Assembly (NCBI GenBank): GCA_964433675.1
Contig: CAYSSJ010000003.1
Location: 130,560-194,559 of the forward strand
From: CAYSSJ01 sp964433675
GTDB lineage: Bacteria; Cloacimonadota; Cloacimonadia; Cloacimonadales; TCS61
DNA: 64,000 bases
Reading direction: 5' to 3'
The notes beneath the pieces are model-generated. The model searched no databases. It saw nothing but the letters and a program-made list of their open reading frames with translations, and had not been told where the DNA came from. Both the position numbers and the translations under genes were made by a program. Positions 8,204-19,400 of the stretch are shown here, piece after piece; positions within the stretch are counted from its first letter, which is position 1; every line of letters starts with the position of its first letter.

Positions 8204-8832
8204 AAACAAGAGAGATCATTAGACTGTTAATCCAGATACTTTTTCTTATTCTGTTTGTGGTATTGCATGCGCAAAATAGTATCAGAATGTGGATAGTGGT
8301 TTTTGGAGTGGGTGTATTGCTTTCTCTGATATTCTCGAGACTCTATTGCGGATGGATATGCCCGATAGAAACTTTGTTCAGACCGGTTGGTTGGATAAAA
8401 AGTAAACTAACCGAAAAAAAGCAAAGCAGGATCGCCAGCATAAGATATGGATGGCTACGCTGGATCATCCTAATGTTTTTGGTTATTACAATGGTGTTGA
8501 GCAAAAGGTTGGGATTGGAGATTAATGGGATCGTATATATTACTGTATTAGCTGTGTTGGTCTTGTTGATACTATCCGAAATTGATTGGCATAGAGTGTT
8601 CTGCCCCTATTCAGCAGTTTTGAGTTTGAGCTCCAAACCAAGCTTGTTTGCTATGGAAATCGATCTGGAAAAGTGCAAAAAATGCGGATTATGCCAGAAA
8701 GAGTGTCCGGCAGATTGTATTATAATCGAAAATGAGCAGTATAAGATCGTAAAAAATGAATGTCTCGTCTGTTTTCGCTGCCAGAAAGTATGTCGGTTTG
8801 ATGCTGTCAGTTATAGAAGAGTCAAATCATAA
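8200..8832 (+). CDS. Membrane polyferredoxin, NapH/CcoG-like 4Fe-4S protein
   Basis: This 210-residue membrane protein is likely to carry electrons. Four hydrophobic segments (about residues 8-25, 28-46, 82-100 and 105-124) are followed by a cytoplasmic domain with two 4Fe-4S clusters: CKKCGLCQKECP and CLVCFRCQKVC, both C-x2-C-x2-C-x3-C. A third Cys motif, CGWICP, follows the second membrane segment, and FCPYSA repeats the pattern near residue 131. This layout is that of NapH/MauN/YccM-type proteins. The start overlaps rtcB by four bases (ATGA), so the two are co-translated. No reductase or quinone oxidoreductase neighbour shows its partner, so the redox pathway is unknown. The coupling to rtcB is odd, since RtcB needs no electrons; it may be incidental. 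Confidence 0.85.
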   Translation: MKTREIIRLLIQILFLILFVVLHAQNSIRMWIVVFGVGVLLSLIFSRLYCGWICPIETLFRPVGWIKSKLTEKKQSRIASIRYGWLRWIILMFLVITMVLSKRLGLEINGIVYITVLAVLVLLILSEIDWHRVFCPYSAVLSLSSKPSLFAMEIDLEKCKKCGLCQKECPADCIIIENEQYKIVKNECLVCFRCQKVCRFDAVSYRRVKS

Positions 8833-8959
8833 ATAACTTATTCTTCATGCTCGACGAGTGATGCTCTGTGTGCTTATTAAGAAAGAATTTATTTTTCTAC
8901 TTGACAGAAGTTTAGCTATTTGCGATTTTAAATATTGCAAATTTTTCAAGGAGGAAGCC

Positions 8960-10405
8960 ATGAAGTTCGCAAAGCAGTTTACAGTTATCTTATTTATCGG
9001 GTTTTTATTATTATCCTGTAGCGACAAAACCACAGAACCATCTTATGAAAATGGTTGGCAAGGTAGCGGAACAGCGGATGATCCTTATCAGATCGTTCAT
9101 CATCAACATCTGAAAGCTTTTGCTGACAGCGTTAATGCCGGAATTGATTATCAAAACCAATATTTTGTGATGACAGCCAATATCAGTCTTGCCGATTATC
9201 AGGCAGATGGAGGTTGGCAACCGATCGGGCATGCGGTGACAGATAATATCGAGATTTACAGCCAAAATCATAATAGGGCAGAACCAGACTCAAAGTTTGC
9301 CGGGCGTGATGATTGGGAAGAATATCCATTCAAAGGCACCTTTGATGGTAATGGATATAAAATCAACCATCTTTTTATCGATCGAGTGGAAACTGATCCT
9401 CCCGGCTCTATGCAAGGTCTTTTTGGCTTTATAAAGGATGCCGAGATCAAGAATTTGGAATTGGAGGACATCAATGTAGGGGGCTTGGCTTATATCGGCA
9501 GTTTAGTAGGTTTTGCAGTTTCATCTAATATATCCGAGTGCAGCGTTAGTGGAGAAATTAGTGGTAACTTAGCAATCGGAGGATTGGCTGGCCATATTGA
9601 AGAAACTGCCGTTTTTGATAGTTATAGTGATGTGGATATCATAGGAATATCAGATGTTACGACGGTTCAAGAGCCTTCCAATATCGGTGGCGGTCTGATA
9701 GGTTGGGCAGAATCGTCCAATATTGATAATTGTAATAGCACAGCCACGGTGAATGTTGTCGGATCAGCAGGTGGTTTGATCGGTGGGACTACTCAGTCCA
9801 CCGTGACCAATAGCTATAGCAACAGCGAAGTTGATGTTCATTATACAGGCGGCTGTTTGATTGGAGTCGCTATTGCAACCAGCATATCGAACTGTAACAG
9901 TGCCGGTAGTCTCAGCGGTGACAGCGATGCTATTGGTGGTTTGGTTGGTAGAGCAAACAATGCTAATATAACAATAAGCTATAGCACTTCCACTGTAAGT
10001 GGCTATGATTCTGTCGGCGGATTGATTGGACTTGCTGAATTATCTACAATATCAAATTGCTATAGTATCGGAGAAGTAACCGGAAGTGCCGCAACAGGCG
10101 GTTTAGTTGGTTTTAATTATGGTGATTCGCAAATTATCAATAGTTATAGTAACGGAGTAACAATTGCAGATGAAGACGGTGGAGGACTAGTCGGATTCAA
10201 TCATGATAATGCAACAGTAGTAAATAGCTATTGGGATATGGAAACTTCCGGACAAAGCACCAGCGCTGCCGGCGAAGGCAGAACTACCGATGAAATGACC
10301 TATCCCTATGCGGAAAACACCTATGTGGACTGGGATTTTGAAGAGATCTGGGCTGAAGATATGAATCACAATATTAATGGGGGTTATCCGTATCTGATAG
10401 AGTAG
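8960..10405 (+). CDS. GLUG-repeat surface lipoprotein
   Basis: This is a 481-residue predicted lipoprotein. An upstream in-frame ATG at 8858 exists, but the start at 8960 has AAGGAGG seven bases ahead and gives a proper lipoprotein signal with lipobox LLLSC (Cys20). After a short linker (SDKTTEPSYENGWQ) come the GSGTADDPYQI entry motif and FDGNGYKINHLFID. These are followed by roughly eight GLUG-type repeats of about 35-40 residues built on GGLVG and SNCYSxGxVxG. Such repeats form a right-handed beta-helix and are common in surface adhesins; no catalytic residue is apparent. It ends in the NSYWDMETSGQ / NGGYPYLIE module seen in the two giant proteins, but lacks a C-terminal sorting domain, consistent with lipid anchoring. 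Fragments of its last ~80 bp recur at 34364-34446. Confidence 0.85.
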   Translation: MKFAKQFTVILFIGFLLLSCSDKTTEPSYENGWQGSGTADDPYQIVHHQHLKAFADSVNAGIDYQNQYFVMTANISLADYQADGGWQPIGHAVTDNIEIYSQNHNRAEPDSKFAGRDDWEEYPFKGTFDGNGYKINHLFIDRVETDPPGSMQGLFGFIKDAEIKNLELEDINVGGLAYIGSLVGFAVSSNISECSVSGEISGNLAIGGLAGHIEETAVFDSYSDVDIIGISDVTTVQEPSNIGGGLIGWAESSNIDNCNSTATVNVVGSAGGLIGGTTQSTVTNSYSNSEVDVHYTGGCLIGVAIATSISNCNSAGSLSGDSDAIGGLVGRANNANITISYSTSTVSGYDSVGGLIGLAELSTISNCYSIGEVTGSAATGGLVGFNYGDSQIINSYSNGVTIADEDGGGLVGFNHDNATVVNSYWDMETSGQSTSAAGEGRTTDEMTYPYAENTYVDWDFEEIWAEDMNHNINGGYPYLIE

Positions 10406-10558
10406 AAATATGGGAAACCGAATTATACATAAAAATCAGACTGTTGTCAAGTTGAGCAAAATTGCTCATAGATAAAAAATTATTGGTTCAAAATGTATAA
10501 TATTGGTATTTAAGCTGAAGTTTAAAGCTGTATATTGCGGGATACTATGTCAGCCGGC

Positions 10559-12886
10559 TTATTGTTCAGCTCTTATTTTTTTCATTTTTCGACTAAGTGC
10601 ATATGGTGAAATGCCAAGTAACCTTGCTGCTTTTAATTGCACATTCCCAGCTTGTTGCATAGCATTAAGGATTATATTTTTTTCACATTCGGCGAGATTA
10701 AGATTAGATGAGTCAAGATAGGGGATTGTAGAATACTTGGGTCTTGTAGTGGGAAAGGCTATATCTTCGGGTTCCAAAACTGGTTCGCTACAAAGAAGTA
10801 CAGAACGTTGTAGTATATTCTTCAGTTCACGTACATTACCGGGATAATTATAGTCAATCAGCATATCCAGTGCAGCTTTGGAAATTATAGGTTTTTCCAT
10901 ATCTTTCTGTTCACAGAACAAGGTTAAATAATAATCTATCAGTAGTGGGATATCTTCTTTTCTCTCACGCAACGGTGGGATGTAGATCTCCAATGTGTTG
11001 ATACGATTGAGCAAATCAAAACGAAAGGCATTAGTTTCGGAGAGTTGATAAAGATTCTTATTGGTAGCGGTAATGAGTCGGAAATCAACAGGAATAGATT
11101 TGGTGCCTCCAACTCGATGAATGACATGCTCTTCGAGTACGCGTAGCAATTTTGATTGCATCATAACCGGCATATCTCCGATTTCGTCTAAAAATAATGT
11201 TCCATGCTCAACCGCTTCAAAATAACCTATTTTTTTCGCATCTGCGCCTGTGTATGCGCCTTTTTCGCTACCGAAAAATGTGCTTTCTATCAAAGTGCTA
11301 GGTAAAGATAGACAGTTTATAGAAATAAAGGGATGATTTTTGCGAGCCCCGGAGTAATGAATGATGCGAGCGACAATCTCCTTGCCTGTACCTGTGTCTC
11401 CCGTTAACAACACAGGTGCGCAATTATGTTCAGCTCCTATTAATGCCTGATTGAGCACCTTTTTTATCTGATGGCTCGTACCAATGAATGGCTTTTGTAT
11501 TTGCTTGGTCAATTCTCTGGAAATAAGAGAATGGGTTGTGGCGAACATCAATCTGTTTGGGCTCACACTTTTTTTTCTATAATGTTCTTTGATATTGTTT
11601 ATATCCATATCAATCTTTTCATCTTTTATAGCCATTTCATATTTGTAATGAAGTTTGTAATTATCTAAAGCTAAATCATACTGACCGGTTTTCTCATACA
11701 GTTCGGCTATATTCTTGTAGCATGTAGAAATATCGTCTTGCAGATTGTATTTGGTTGCTATTTCCAATGCCGATTTGAAAAAAGAGAGAGATTTCTCTGT
11801 TTCCTCCAGATGCAAATATGATACTCCTATATTGATATCTACAGAGAGTTCCTGCTGTTTGTTACCTGTTGTCTCGATATGCTTCTTGCTTGTGAGACAA
11901 TATTCCAGCGCTTTACTCCAATTGCCTCTTCTGATTTCCAAGCTGCCTAAGTTCAGCAAAGCAGCAGATACATACTCGAGATTATCTATTTTCCTTCCAT
12001 GTTCTAAAACAGCTAATAAGTAGTCCTCTGCCTGATCAAATTTTCCTAAGTTAGTATAAGAATTGGCTGCATTGAGCAACAGCGAGTAATACGTTTCCGG
12101 ATTGTTAGCCTTTGTCTCATTGTTTATAAAACGGGTAAAATATCTCACACTCTCTTCATATTTACCCAAATTGCCATATACTGCTCCTATATTGCTGCAC
12201 AAAGAAATATAATCGTCATTTTTCTCATCTTCGAAATATTTTAATGCTTCCAAGAAAAAATTCAGCGCTGATTTGAAATTGCCTTTGAGCATATTCAACC
12301 TGCCATAGCTGCAATATGCCAGACTGATAACTTTATCCGATTTTATGGTAAAACCGAAATTAAGACCTTTTTTATAATACCTTGCTGCATTGGTATAATC
12401 TCCTCTGGATTCATAAACGAAGCCGATATTGGCATACCGACCGGCTAATATATTGATATTACCGCTTTTGTCCAACTTCTCGACACTTTTCAACCCATAT
12501 TTAATCGATTCGTCCGGCTTATTTTGCAACCAGAAGAGATAATTCAGTTCAGAATAGATCATAGCCAGATCATCTAGCGAGGTAACCTGTTTTTCAAATG
12601 ATTTGAAATCTTTGAAGACCTCTGAAAAATAAGCACTCCCTGCATAAGTCCCCAATGCACTGAAAACAAGACAATATATCTCGGAGATAGCTTTGTTTAG
12701 ATTGTCCGCTAACAGCCCCTCGGAGTTCAGACACGCTTTGGCTATGGTTACCGCTGCTTTGTAAGTATCTATTATTTGGGGAGATTTGCTTTGCTGTTGA
12801 TTTTTTATGATGTCTCTATATATGCCGATTTTATCATGTTTACAAGCACGTTTGAGTTTCTGCTCCCAGACATTTTGCTCATCCAT
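10559..12886 (-). CDS. TPR-fused sigma-54-dependent transcriptional activator
   Basis: This is an enhancer-binding regulator of about 775 residues that would remodel sigma-54 RNA polymerase. The N-terminal ~460 residues are eight to ten tetratricopeptide repeats (for example YGRLNMLKGNFKSALNFF) replacing the usual receiver or GAF sensor. The AAA+ domain follows, with Walker A GDTGTGKE (Asp where Glu is usual), the sigma-54 contact loop GAYTGA, Walker B GTLFLDEIGD and the R-finger region. A Fis-type helix-turn-helix (LKAARLLGISPYALSRKM) ends it. I chose the second ATG of MMDEQ because AGGAGG lies four bases ahead; a GTG start 39 bases upstream is the alternative. The TPR sensor suggests control by protein-protein contact or a peptide signal (inference). 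It diverges from the 13095/13393 genes, which have a sigma-54-like promoter, making them likely targets. Confidence 0.9.
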   Translation of the reverse strand: MDEQNVWEQKLKRACKHDKIGIYRDIIKNQQQSKSPQIIDTYKAAVTIAKACLNSEGLLADNLNKAISEIYCLVFSALGTYAGSAYFSEVFKDFKSFEKQVTSLDDLAMIYSELNYLFWLQNKPDESIKYGLKSVEKLDKSGNINILAGRYANIGFVYESRGDYTNAARYYKKGLNFGFTIKSDKVISLAYCSYGRLNMLKGNFKSALNFFLEALKYFEDEKNDDYISLCSNIGAVYGNLGKYEESVRYFTRFINNETKANNPETYYSLLLNAANSYTNLGKFDQAEDYLLAVLEHGRKIDNLEYVSAALLNLGSLEIRRGNWSKALEYCLTSKKHIETTGNKQQELSVDINIGVSYLHLEETEKSLSFFKSALEIATKYNLQDDISTCYKNIAELYEKTGQYDLALDNYKLHYKYEMAIKDEKIDMDINNIKEHYRKKSVSPNRLMFATTHSLISRELTKQIQKPFIGTSHQIKKVLNQALIGAEHNCAPVLLTGDTGTGKEIVARIIHYSGARKNHPFISINCLSLPSTLIESTFFGSEKGAYTGADAKKIGYFEAVEHGTLFLDEIGDMPVMMQSKLLRVLEEHVIHRVGGTKSIPVDFRLITATNKNLYQLSETNAFRFDLLNRINTLEIYIPPLRERKEDIPLLIDYYLTLFCEQKDMEKPIISKAALDMLIDYNYPGNVRELKNILQRSVLLCSEPVLEPEDIAFPTTRPKYSTIPYLDSSNLNLAECEKNIILNAMQQAGNVQLKAARLLGISPYALSRKMKKIRAEQ

Positions 12887-12898
12887 CATTCCTCCTGT

Positions 12899-12937
12899 CG
12901 ATTTCGCTATCGATTGCATTATCACATCGCGAAATCG
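12899..12937. promoter_or_regulatory. Inverted repeat upstream of the sigma-54 activator gene
   Basis: CGATTTCGC (12899-12907) is perfectly inverted as GCGAAATCG (12929-12937), with a 21-bp spacer, immediately upstream of the regulator RBS. It may be an activator binding site serving both divergent genes or an autoregulatory operator; it lies about 120-150 bp from the -24/-12 element, a usual enhancer distance. An mRNA hairpin is the alternative. Confidence 0.45.
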
Positions 12938-13052
12938 CTACATTTTGTCAATATTTTATTTATTTATTTGTGATCAAATATTTTATTAGACTTGTAAATT
13001 GCTATTTGGTATTGTATTAAGCAGGTTTGGATTGGTTCGGTATTTTCATGTT

Positions 13053-13066
13053 GGAACTATATATGC
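13053..13066 (+). promoter_or_regulatory. Sigma-54-like -24/-12 promoter
   Basis: TTGGAACTATATATGCTT contains GG at 13053-13054 and GC at 13065-13066, separated by exactly ten bases, as in the consensus TGGCAC-N5-TTGC; single mismatches occur in each half. A transcript starting near 13078 would place the AGGAG at 13085 and the ATG at 13095 in normal positions. The divergent sigma-54 activator next door supports it. Confidence 0.5.
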
Positions 13067-13094
13067 TTATAAAAGGTAAAAAGTAGGAGATTCT

Positions 13095-13307
13095 ATGAAT
13101 GCTAGAAGAGTTCGAACAGTTAGTGAGATAGTGAGATTGGATAACGAACATCGTCTTAGCTATGGTTTTACAATTACTTATGATGACGGTGAAATAAAAA
13201 ACATCATCCGAAATAGTTCAATCGATAATGATAAGCTGATCTTAGCAGAATTACAAACAGAAAGAAAAAAATTTATAATAAAAATAGAAGGAGAAAAAGT
13301 ATTATGA
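13095..13307 (+). CDS. Small hypothetical protein, 70 residues
   Basis: No family was recognised. The protein is charged and soluble, with no signal peptide or membrane segment. A predicted beta-rich core (YGFTITYDDGEIKNII) is flanked by Arg-rich N-terminal and Lys-rich C-terminal stretches. The start has AGGAG five bases upstream. It is the first gene after the sigma-54-like promoter and precedes the 2,465-aa exported protein by 85 bp, so it is likely in the same transcript. Its stop overlaps a possible 40-codon frame by ATGA. It could be a small regulator or simply a leader gene; the evidence for coding is the RBS and position only. Confidence 0.5.
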   Translation: MNARRVRTVSEIVRLDNEHRLSYGFTITYDDGEIKNIIRNSSIDNDKLILAELQTERKKFIIKIEGEKVL

Positions 13308-13426
13308 AACAAAGTGAACCCTCAATTTTAAGAGCACTAAACAGTAAACGAACGAATTTTTTGAATTTAGTTAACAAAAAAGGAGATGAAGTATGGAACA
13401 TGCGAAAAATATTTTTAGTCTTGTAA
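13304..13426 (+). CDS. Possible 40-residue leader peptide overlapping the next gene
   Basis: The ATG at 13304 overlaps the preceding stop (ATGA), and the frame runs 40 codons (MKQSEPSILRALNSK...) into the beginning of the 2,465-aa gene in a different frame. Termination inside the signal-peptide coding region of the next gene could couple or dampen its translation. It has no recognised domain, and conservation is unknown. Confidence 0.2.
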   Translation: MKQSEPSILRALNSKRTNFLNLVNKKGDEVWNMRKIFLVL

Positions 13427-16400
13427 AAGTAAAGAGATCAGTAATTTTATTTATGTTTTTGGCGCTGTCACTAACGGGGCTTTTAGCGCAAACTGCCGTT
13501 GCTCCAGCATTAGGAGATGGTAGCGCAGGCAATCCTTATCAGATAGCTACGCTGGAAAATTTATACTGGATTACTCAGGCTGATGGGGCACTAAATAACA
13601 AGCATTATATCCAGACCGCAGATATTGATGCTGCAGATACTATAAATTGGGATTTTGGATATTATGGAAAAGGGTGGCCCGGAATTGGCAGCGGACCTCG
13701 CAATAAATGGTTTTCCGGTGTCTATGACGGGCAGGGTCATGTCGTAAGCAATCTCTACATTCGCGATATTCCTTGGAAAGCCGGACTCTTTGGAGCGACC
13801 GGAGATAGAAGTACAGGAAATGTTGTGCCAGCCACAATAAAAAATCTTGGCGTAATAAACGTAGATATTGTAGGTTCCGAGTATGTAGGTGCGTTAGTAG
13901 GGGAGGCATATAGATGCACAATAGATAATTGTTGGTCAACAGGCACAATATCTACTGTTACAAGTAATGGTTCGTATAAACCTTATGTAGGAGGGTTAGT
14001 AGGCAAGCATTCAGGATATTCAAATGAAACGATAACAAATAGTTGGAGTTCCTGCGATGTCAGCAACGGAAATGCAGAAGATGGAGGTAGTTACACCGGA
14101 GGGTTAGTTGGGCAGACTAGTTCGTCCATGTCTAATGTCTGCGCAACCGGTACTGTTACGGCAAAAGACTATGTTGGCGGATTAGTGGGATACATGCAGG
14201 GCAATGTATATGACAGCTACGCAATAGGCAATGTTGCAGGAAATGACAATGTTGGTGGTTTAGTGGGATTTTATGGCTGGTCAACTCTGGGAAGAGCATA
14301 TAGCAGCGGCGTTGTTAGTGGCAATTCTAATGTCGGTGGATTGGTTGGCAGCACGACAAGTTCCAATTTCACATCATGTTTTTGGGATTTGGATAATTCA
14401 GAGCAAACTTACAGCGCAGGTGGTATTGGTAAGACAACCGAGGAAATGAAAACCATGTCAACTTTTATCAATGCCGGTTGGGGATTAATGGGTATTAATG
14501 GCACAACCTGGGGGATGAGACCGGATGTAAATACCGGTTATGCTTTTCTAGCCATTCAGGGATATATACAGCCGTGCGAAGTAACGAGTCAGTCCGTAAA
14601 CAATGTAGCAGAAACAACAGCGACCGGGCATGGCACTATCTCCAATTACGGAGGTCCCACTATTAGTCAGCATGGCTTTTGCTGGAGCACATTTCCCGAG
14701 CCTGACATTTCTAACGATAAATCAGAAAATGGCACCGCAACTTCGTTAAGCAACTTTTCTACATCTATTACAGGATTGCAGCCTTACACCCTTTACTATG
14801 CCAGAGCTTACGCTACAAACGCTGATTATACGGCATACGGTGAACAGTTAGAATTCACTACTTTACCGCAATTAGCGTCTGTAACTACAGGAGTTACTAC
14901 TGAAATTGCCACCACTACAGCAACTTTGAATGGAAATCTAACCAATCTTGGCGCACCCAATCCAACTCAGCATGGGTTTTGTTGGAGTACTTCGCCTAAT
15001 CCTACTATCTCAGACAATATGAATGAACTCGGCGCAGCATCTGAAACAGGGGATTTTAGCTCTCCTATAACAGATTTGTCAGTTTATGAAACCTATTATG
15101 TGAGGGCGTATGCTACAAATTTAGCAGGAACTTCCTACGGAAATGAGATAGAATTTACAACATTGGGAACACCATCTGCAGTAACAACTCAAGTTGTAAC
15201 AGATATTCAGGCTACAATTGCTATAGGAAACGGAACAATCACGGAATTAGGAATCCCCAATCCAGATGAATACGGATTGTGTTGGAGCACGAGTCAAAAT
15301 CCTACCATTGATGATTCCAAATCTACCTTATATAACGCCACAGAAACAGGAGCTTTCAGCACGGAGTTGACAGATCTATCACCGGTTACCACATATTATG
15401 TAAGAGCTTATGCCACTACTGCCGTAGAAACTGTCTATGGAAATGAGGTCAGCTTTAATACTTTGGTACTGGATGGTTTGGGAACATCTGATGACCCTTA
15501 TATCATTAGAACACTAGCAGATTTATCTTATGTAAGTGCAAATACGAGCTTGTGGAATAAGCACTACATCCAAGCTACAGATATTGACGCTTCAGCAACT
15601 AACAATGGAGCAGGTTTTTCTCCTATCGGAAATTCCGGTACAAAGTTTACCGGCACATACAACGGACAAGGACACACTATAAGCCATTTGTTTATCAGCG
15701 GTGGAAATGATACGGGATTGTTCGGTTATACCTTAAATGCCACTATACAAAACCTTGGTCTTGCCGATTGTACAATATCAGGTCATGAAGCTGTTGGAGC
15801 ATTAATAGGCCAAGCTGATGCCACAACAGTCAATAACTGTTTCTCCACAGGTATTATAAATGCCACAGAGTGGAGTTCCGGAGGATTAATAGGGTTAACA
15901 GCTTCCAATACTGTAATAAGTAATTCTTATAGCCATTCTGCTGTACAAGGAAACAATGGTGTTGGCGGTCTTGTGGGTAACCTTACAGGTTCTTCTGTTA
16001 ATAAATGTTATAGTACCGGTAGTGTTTCTGGTTCAGGGACTATGTATTTTGGCGGGCTGATTGGTCTTATGGGCACTGCTACAAACAGTTTCTGGGATGT
16101 AGACACTTCAGGGCAAACATCTAGTGCAGGAGGAGGAGGCGCTGTTGGAAAAACGACTACCGAAATGAAAATGAAAACTAATTACACAGATGGAGGATGG
16201 GTCTTTAAAACGGATACAGAAGATGGAACATGGAATATCGGTAATGGAAGAAATAACGGTTATCCGTATCTCGATTGGCAATTTAGTGATGACCCTGCTG
16301 ATAATCCACCTGTAATAAGCACTCAAGAAATCACAGATATTACTTTTGAGAGCGCTACCGGAAACGGTACAATACATTATCTCGGCAATGCTGAGCAACA

Positions 16401-19400
16401 CGGGATATGCTGGGATATAACAAGCTCTCCAACGATAGCAGATTTCATAACAGAAAATGGTATCCCTGTTCAAACAGGTGCATATACATCTGAGATAATA
16501 GACTTAGAACCCGAAACAACTTATTATGTCAGAGCATTTGCTTCCTCTGCTATCGGGATAGTGTACGGAAATGAGGTGGAATTTATTACACCTGAAGAAC
16601 CGTTGATAGTATCTACCCAGACTACAACAGATATTACCGCCACTACAGCAATAGGGCATGGCACAATTAGCAGATTGGGAAAGACCAATCCGACTCAGCA
16701 TGGACATTGCTGGAGCACATCACCCAACCCTGATATAAATGACAGTAAAACCGAATTGGGACCCAAAGATACAATCGGGGCTTTTGAATCAGAAATCAGT
16801 GAACTTTCCGTTTATACTAACTATTATATCCGTGCCTATGCCACAAATCAATCCGGCACAGTCTATGGCGAGCAGCTTGAGTTTACAACACTCCCGGAGT
16901 TACCTGCAGTTACCACTATATCAATTACGGATATACTTTCAACGACAGCAATTGCCAACGGTAATCTCGATGAGCTCGGCACACCGAATGCCAGCCAGCA
17001 TGGGTTTTGCTGGAATACAAGCGGTTCTCCCACGATAACTGACCATATCGCAGAATTAGGTGAAGCTTTACAGACAGGTCATTTCAGCACAGAGATATCT
17101 GGTTTGCAGCCTTACACAAATTATTACATTCGTGCTTACGCACTCTCTCCAACCGGTCTGGTTTATGGGGATGAGTTGGAATTCACAACCGCTGCCCTCC
17201 TTGCCACAGTATCCACTCTTGAAGCAACTAACATTACTTCGATCTCAGTTACGGGAAATGGAAACATCACAGATTTAGGCGCGCCGAATCCCTCCCAGCA
17301 TGGGCATTACTGGAGTACAAGCCCCAATCGTATGTTAGAAGAAAGATCAGCGACAAAAAGAGATTCTCGGACAAGTGGTTTCTCGGAGTTGGGGGAAGTA
17401 TCAGATACGGGTACTTTCATTTCAGAAATAACGGAATTAATTCCATACACTACCTACTACATAAAGGCTTATGCAACCAATCTTGCAGGGACAGTATACG
17501 GTGATGAAGTCGAATTCACTACATCTGCCATATTACCAAGTGTAAATATTCAATCTGTAACAGAGATTACAGAAACTTCCGCTACGGTAAATGGTTCAGT
17601 TACCGAACTGGGAATTCCCAATCCATCTGAGCATGGTTTCTGCTGGAACATAACCGGTTCTCCAACTATTGCAGACGACAAAACAGAGATGGGAGAAGTT
17701 ACGGCTACCGTAGATTTTATATCCTACCTTACCGGTCTTTCTCCTTATGTTACATATTATATTAGAGCATATGCAACAAATCCTGCCGGGACTGTATATT
17801 CTGATGTAATCGAGTTTTCAACACTTGCTATGGTACCAACGGTTTCAACTTTAGATGTAACAGAAATAACGGCGACTTCTGCAACGGCAACCGGTAATAT
17901 AGAATCAACAGGCGGTCCTCACCCTAACCAGCATGGACACTGTTGGAGTATAGATCCCGAACCTACTATTGCGAATGATAAAACAGAACTCGGTAGTATT
18001 TTTGAACCGGGTACATTTACTTCTTTAATAACTGAACTATCACCTTACACCAGTTATTTTATCCGAGCTTATGCTACAAATATAGCAGGAACAGTTTATG
18101 GTGAACAGGAAGAATTTTCAACTCTGCCCTTGGCTCCTGTTGTAACAACGCAAGCCGTAACCAATATAGGTGGAACTACGGCAACCGGTAACGGTACTAT
18201 TGAGGATTTGGGAGTTCCAAATCCGTCTGAATATGGTGTTTGTTACAGTACATCTCCAAATCCCACAATTGAGCAAGATAGAATTATTCTGCTGAATGCA
18301 AATCAAACAGGAGCATTTAGTTGCGATATACCCGATCTTGTTCCGCAAACCACATACTATGTAAAAACTTATGCCTCTAATCTTGCAGGAACTGTTTATG
18401 GCAATCAGGTGAGTTTTGCTACAACTATGTTTATTGGAGGAGGCACGGCACAGTCTCCATACGAAATAAACAGTCTTGATGACTTAAGAAATCTTAGTGA
18501 GAATAGTGGTTATTGGAATAAATATTTTATTCAGAATGCAAATATTGATGCTATGCCTACTTCAGGTTGGAACAACGGTGCAGGACTGTTAACAATTGGA
18601 AATTCAACAACCAAATTCACCGGCAATTATAACGGGCAGGGACATACTATAAGCCATTTATTTATTAGCCGTGGAAATTATACGGGATTGTTCGGTTATA
18701 CAATTAGTGCCACTATTCAAAATCTTGGTCTTGTCAATTGTGCAATTTCAGGAGGTGAAGCTGTTGGGGCATTAATAGGCAAAGCTGACGCCACAACAGT
18801 CAATAACTGTTTTACCACAGGCAGTGTAAATGCCACATGGTGGAGTTCCGGAGGATTAATAGGTTTAACAAGTCCCAATACTGTAATAAGTAATTCTTAT
18901 AGCCATTGTACTGTAGATGGTAACCAGGGTGTGGGTGGTTTGGCTGGAAATCTGACCAGCTCTTCCGTCAATAAATGCTACAGTACAGGTAGCGTATCAG
19001 GAAGTACCAGTGTTGGCGGGCTGATTGGACTTCAGGGCACTGCTACAAACAGTTTCTGGGATACTGAAACTTCCGGACAATCAGGTAGTGCAGGAGGCAC
19101 AGGCAAGACCAACGAAGAGATGAAAACACAATCAACCTTTGCCGGCTGGGATTTTGAAAATATATGGGCAATGGAAAGCCATTTCAACAACGGTTATCCA
19201 TCTTTGATCTGGCAATTTTCAGGAAAGGTAGCCGATCCTACCTTCTCACCAGATCATGACATATTTATAAAAGCCACTGATGTAAGTATCGAAACCGCTA
19301 CCGAAGGTGCTACTGTAATGTGTCGTACTACCACAGACGGTGAAACATGGTCAGACTGGCAGGTTTATACTAATCCTATCACGGTCCCAGTTAATACCGA

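Noticed and set aside
8858..8959. Longer N-terminus for the GLUG lipoprotein from the ATG at 8858.
   Set aside because: The 8960 start has AAGGAGG and begins an intact lipoprotein signal; the extension would bury it and has no RBS.
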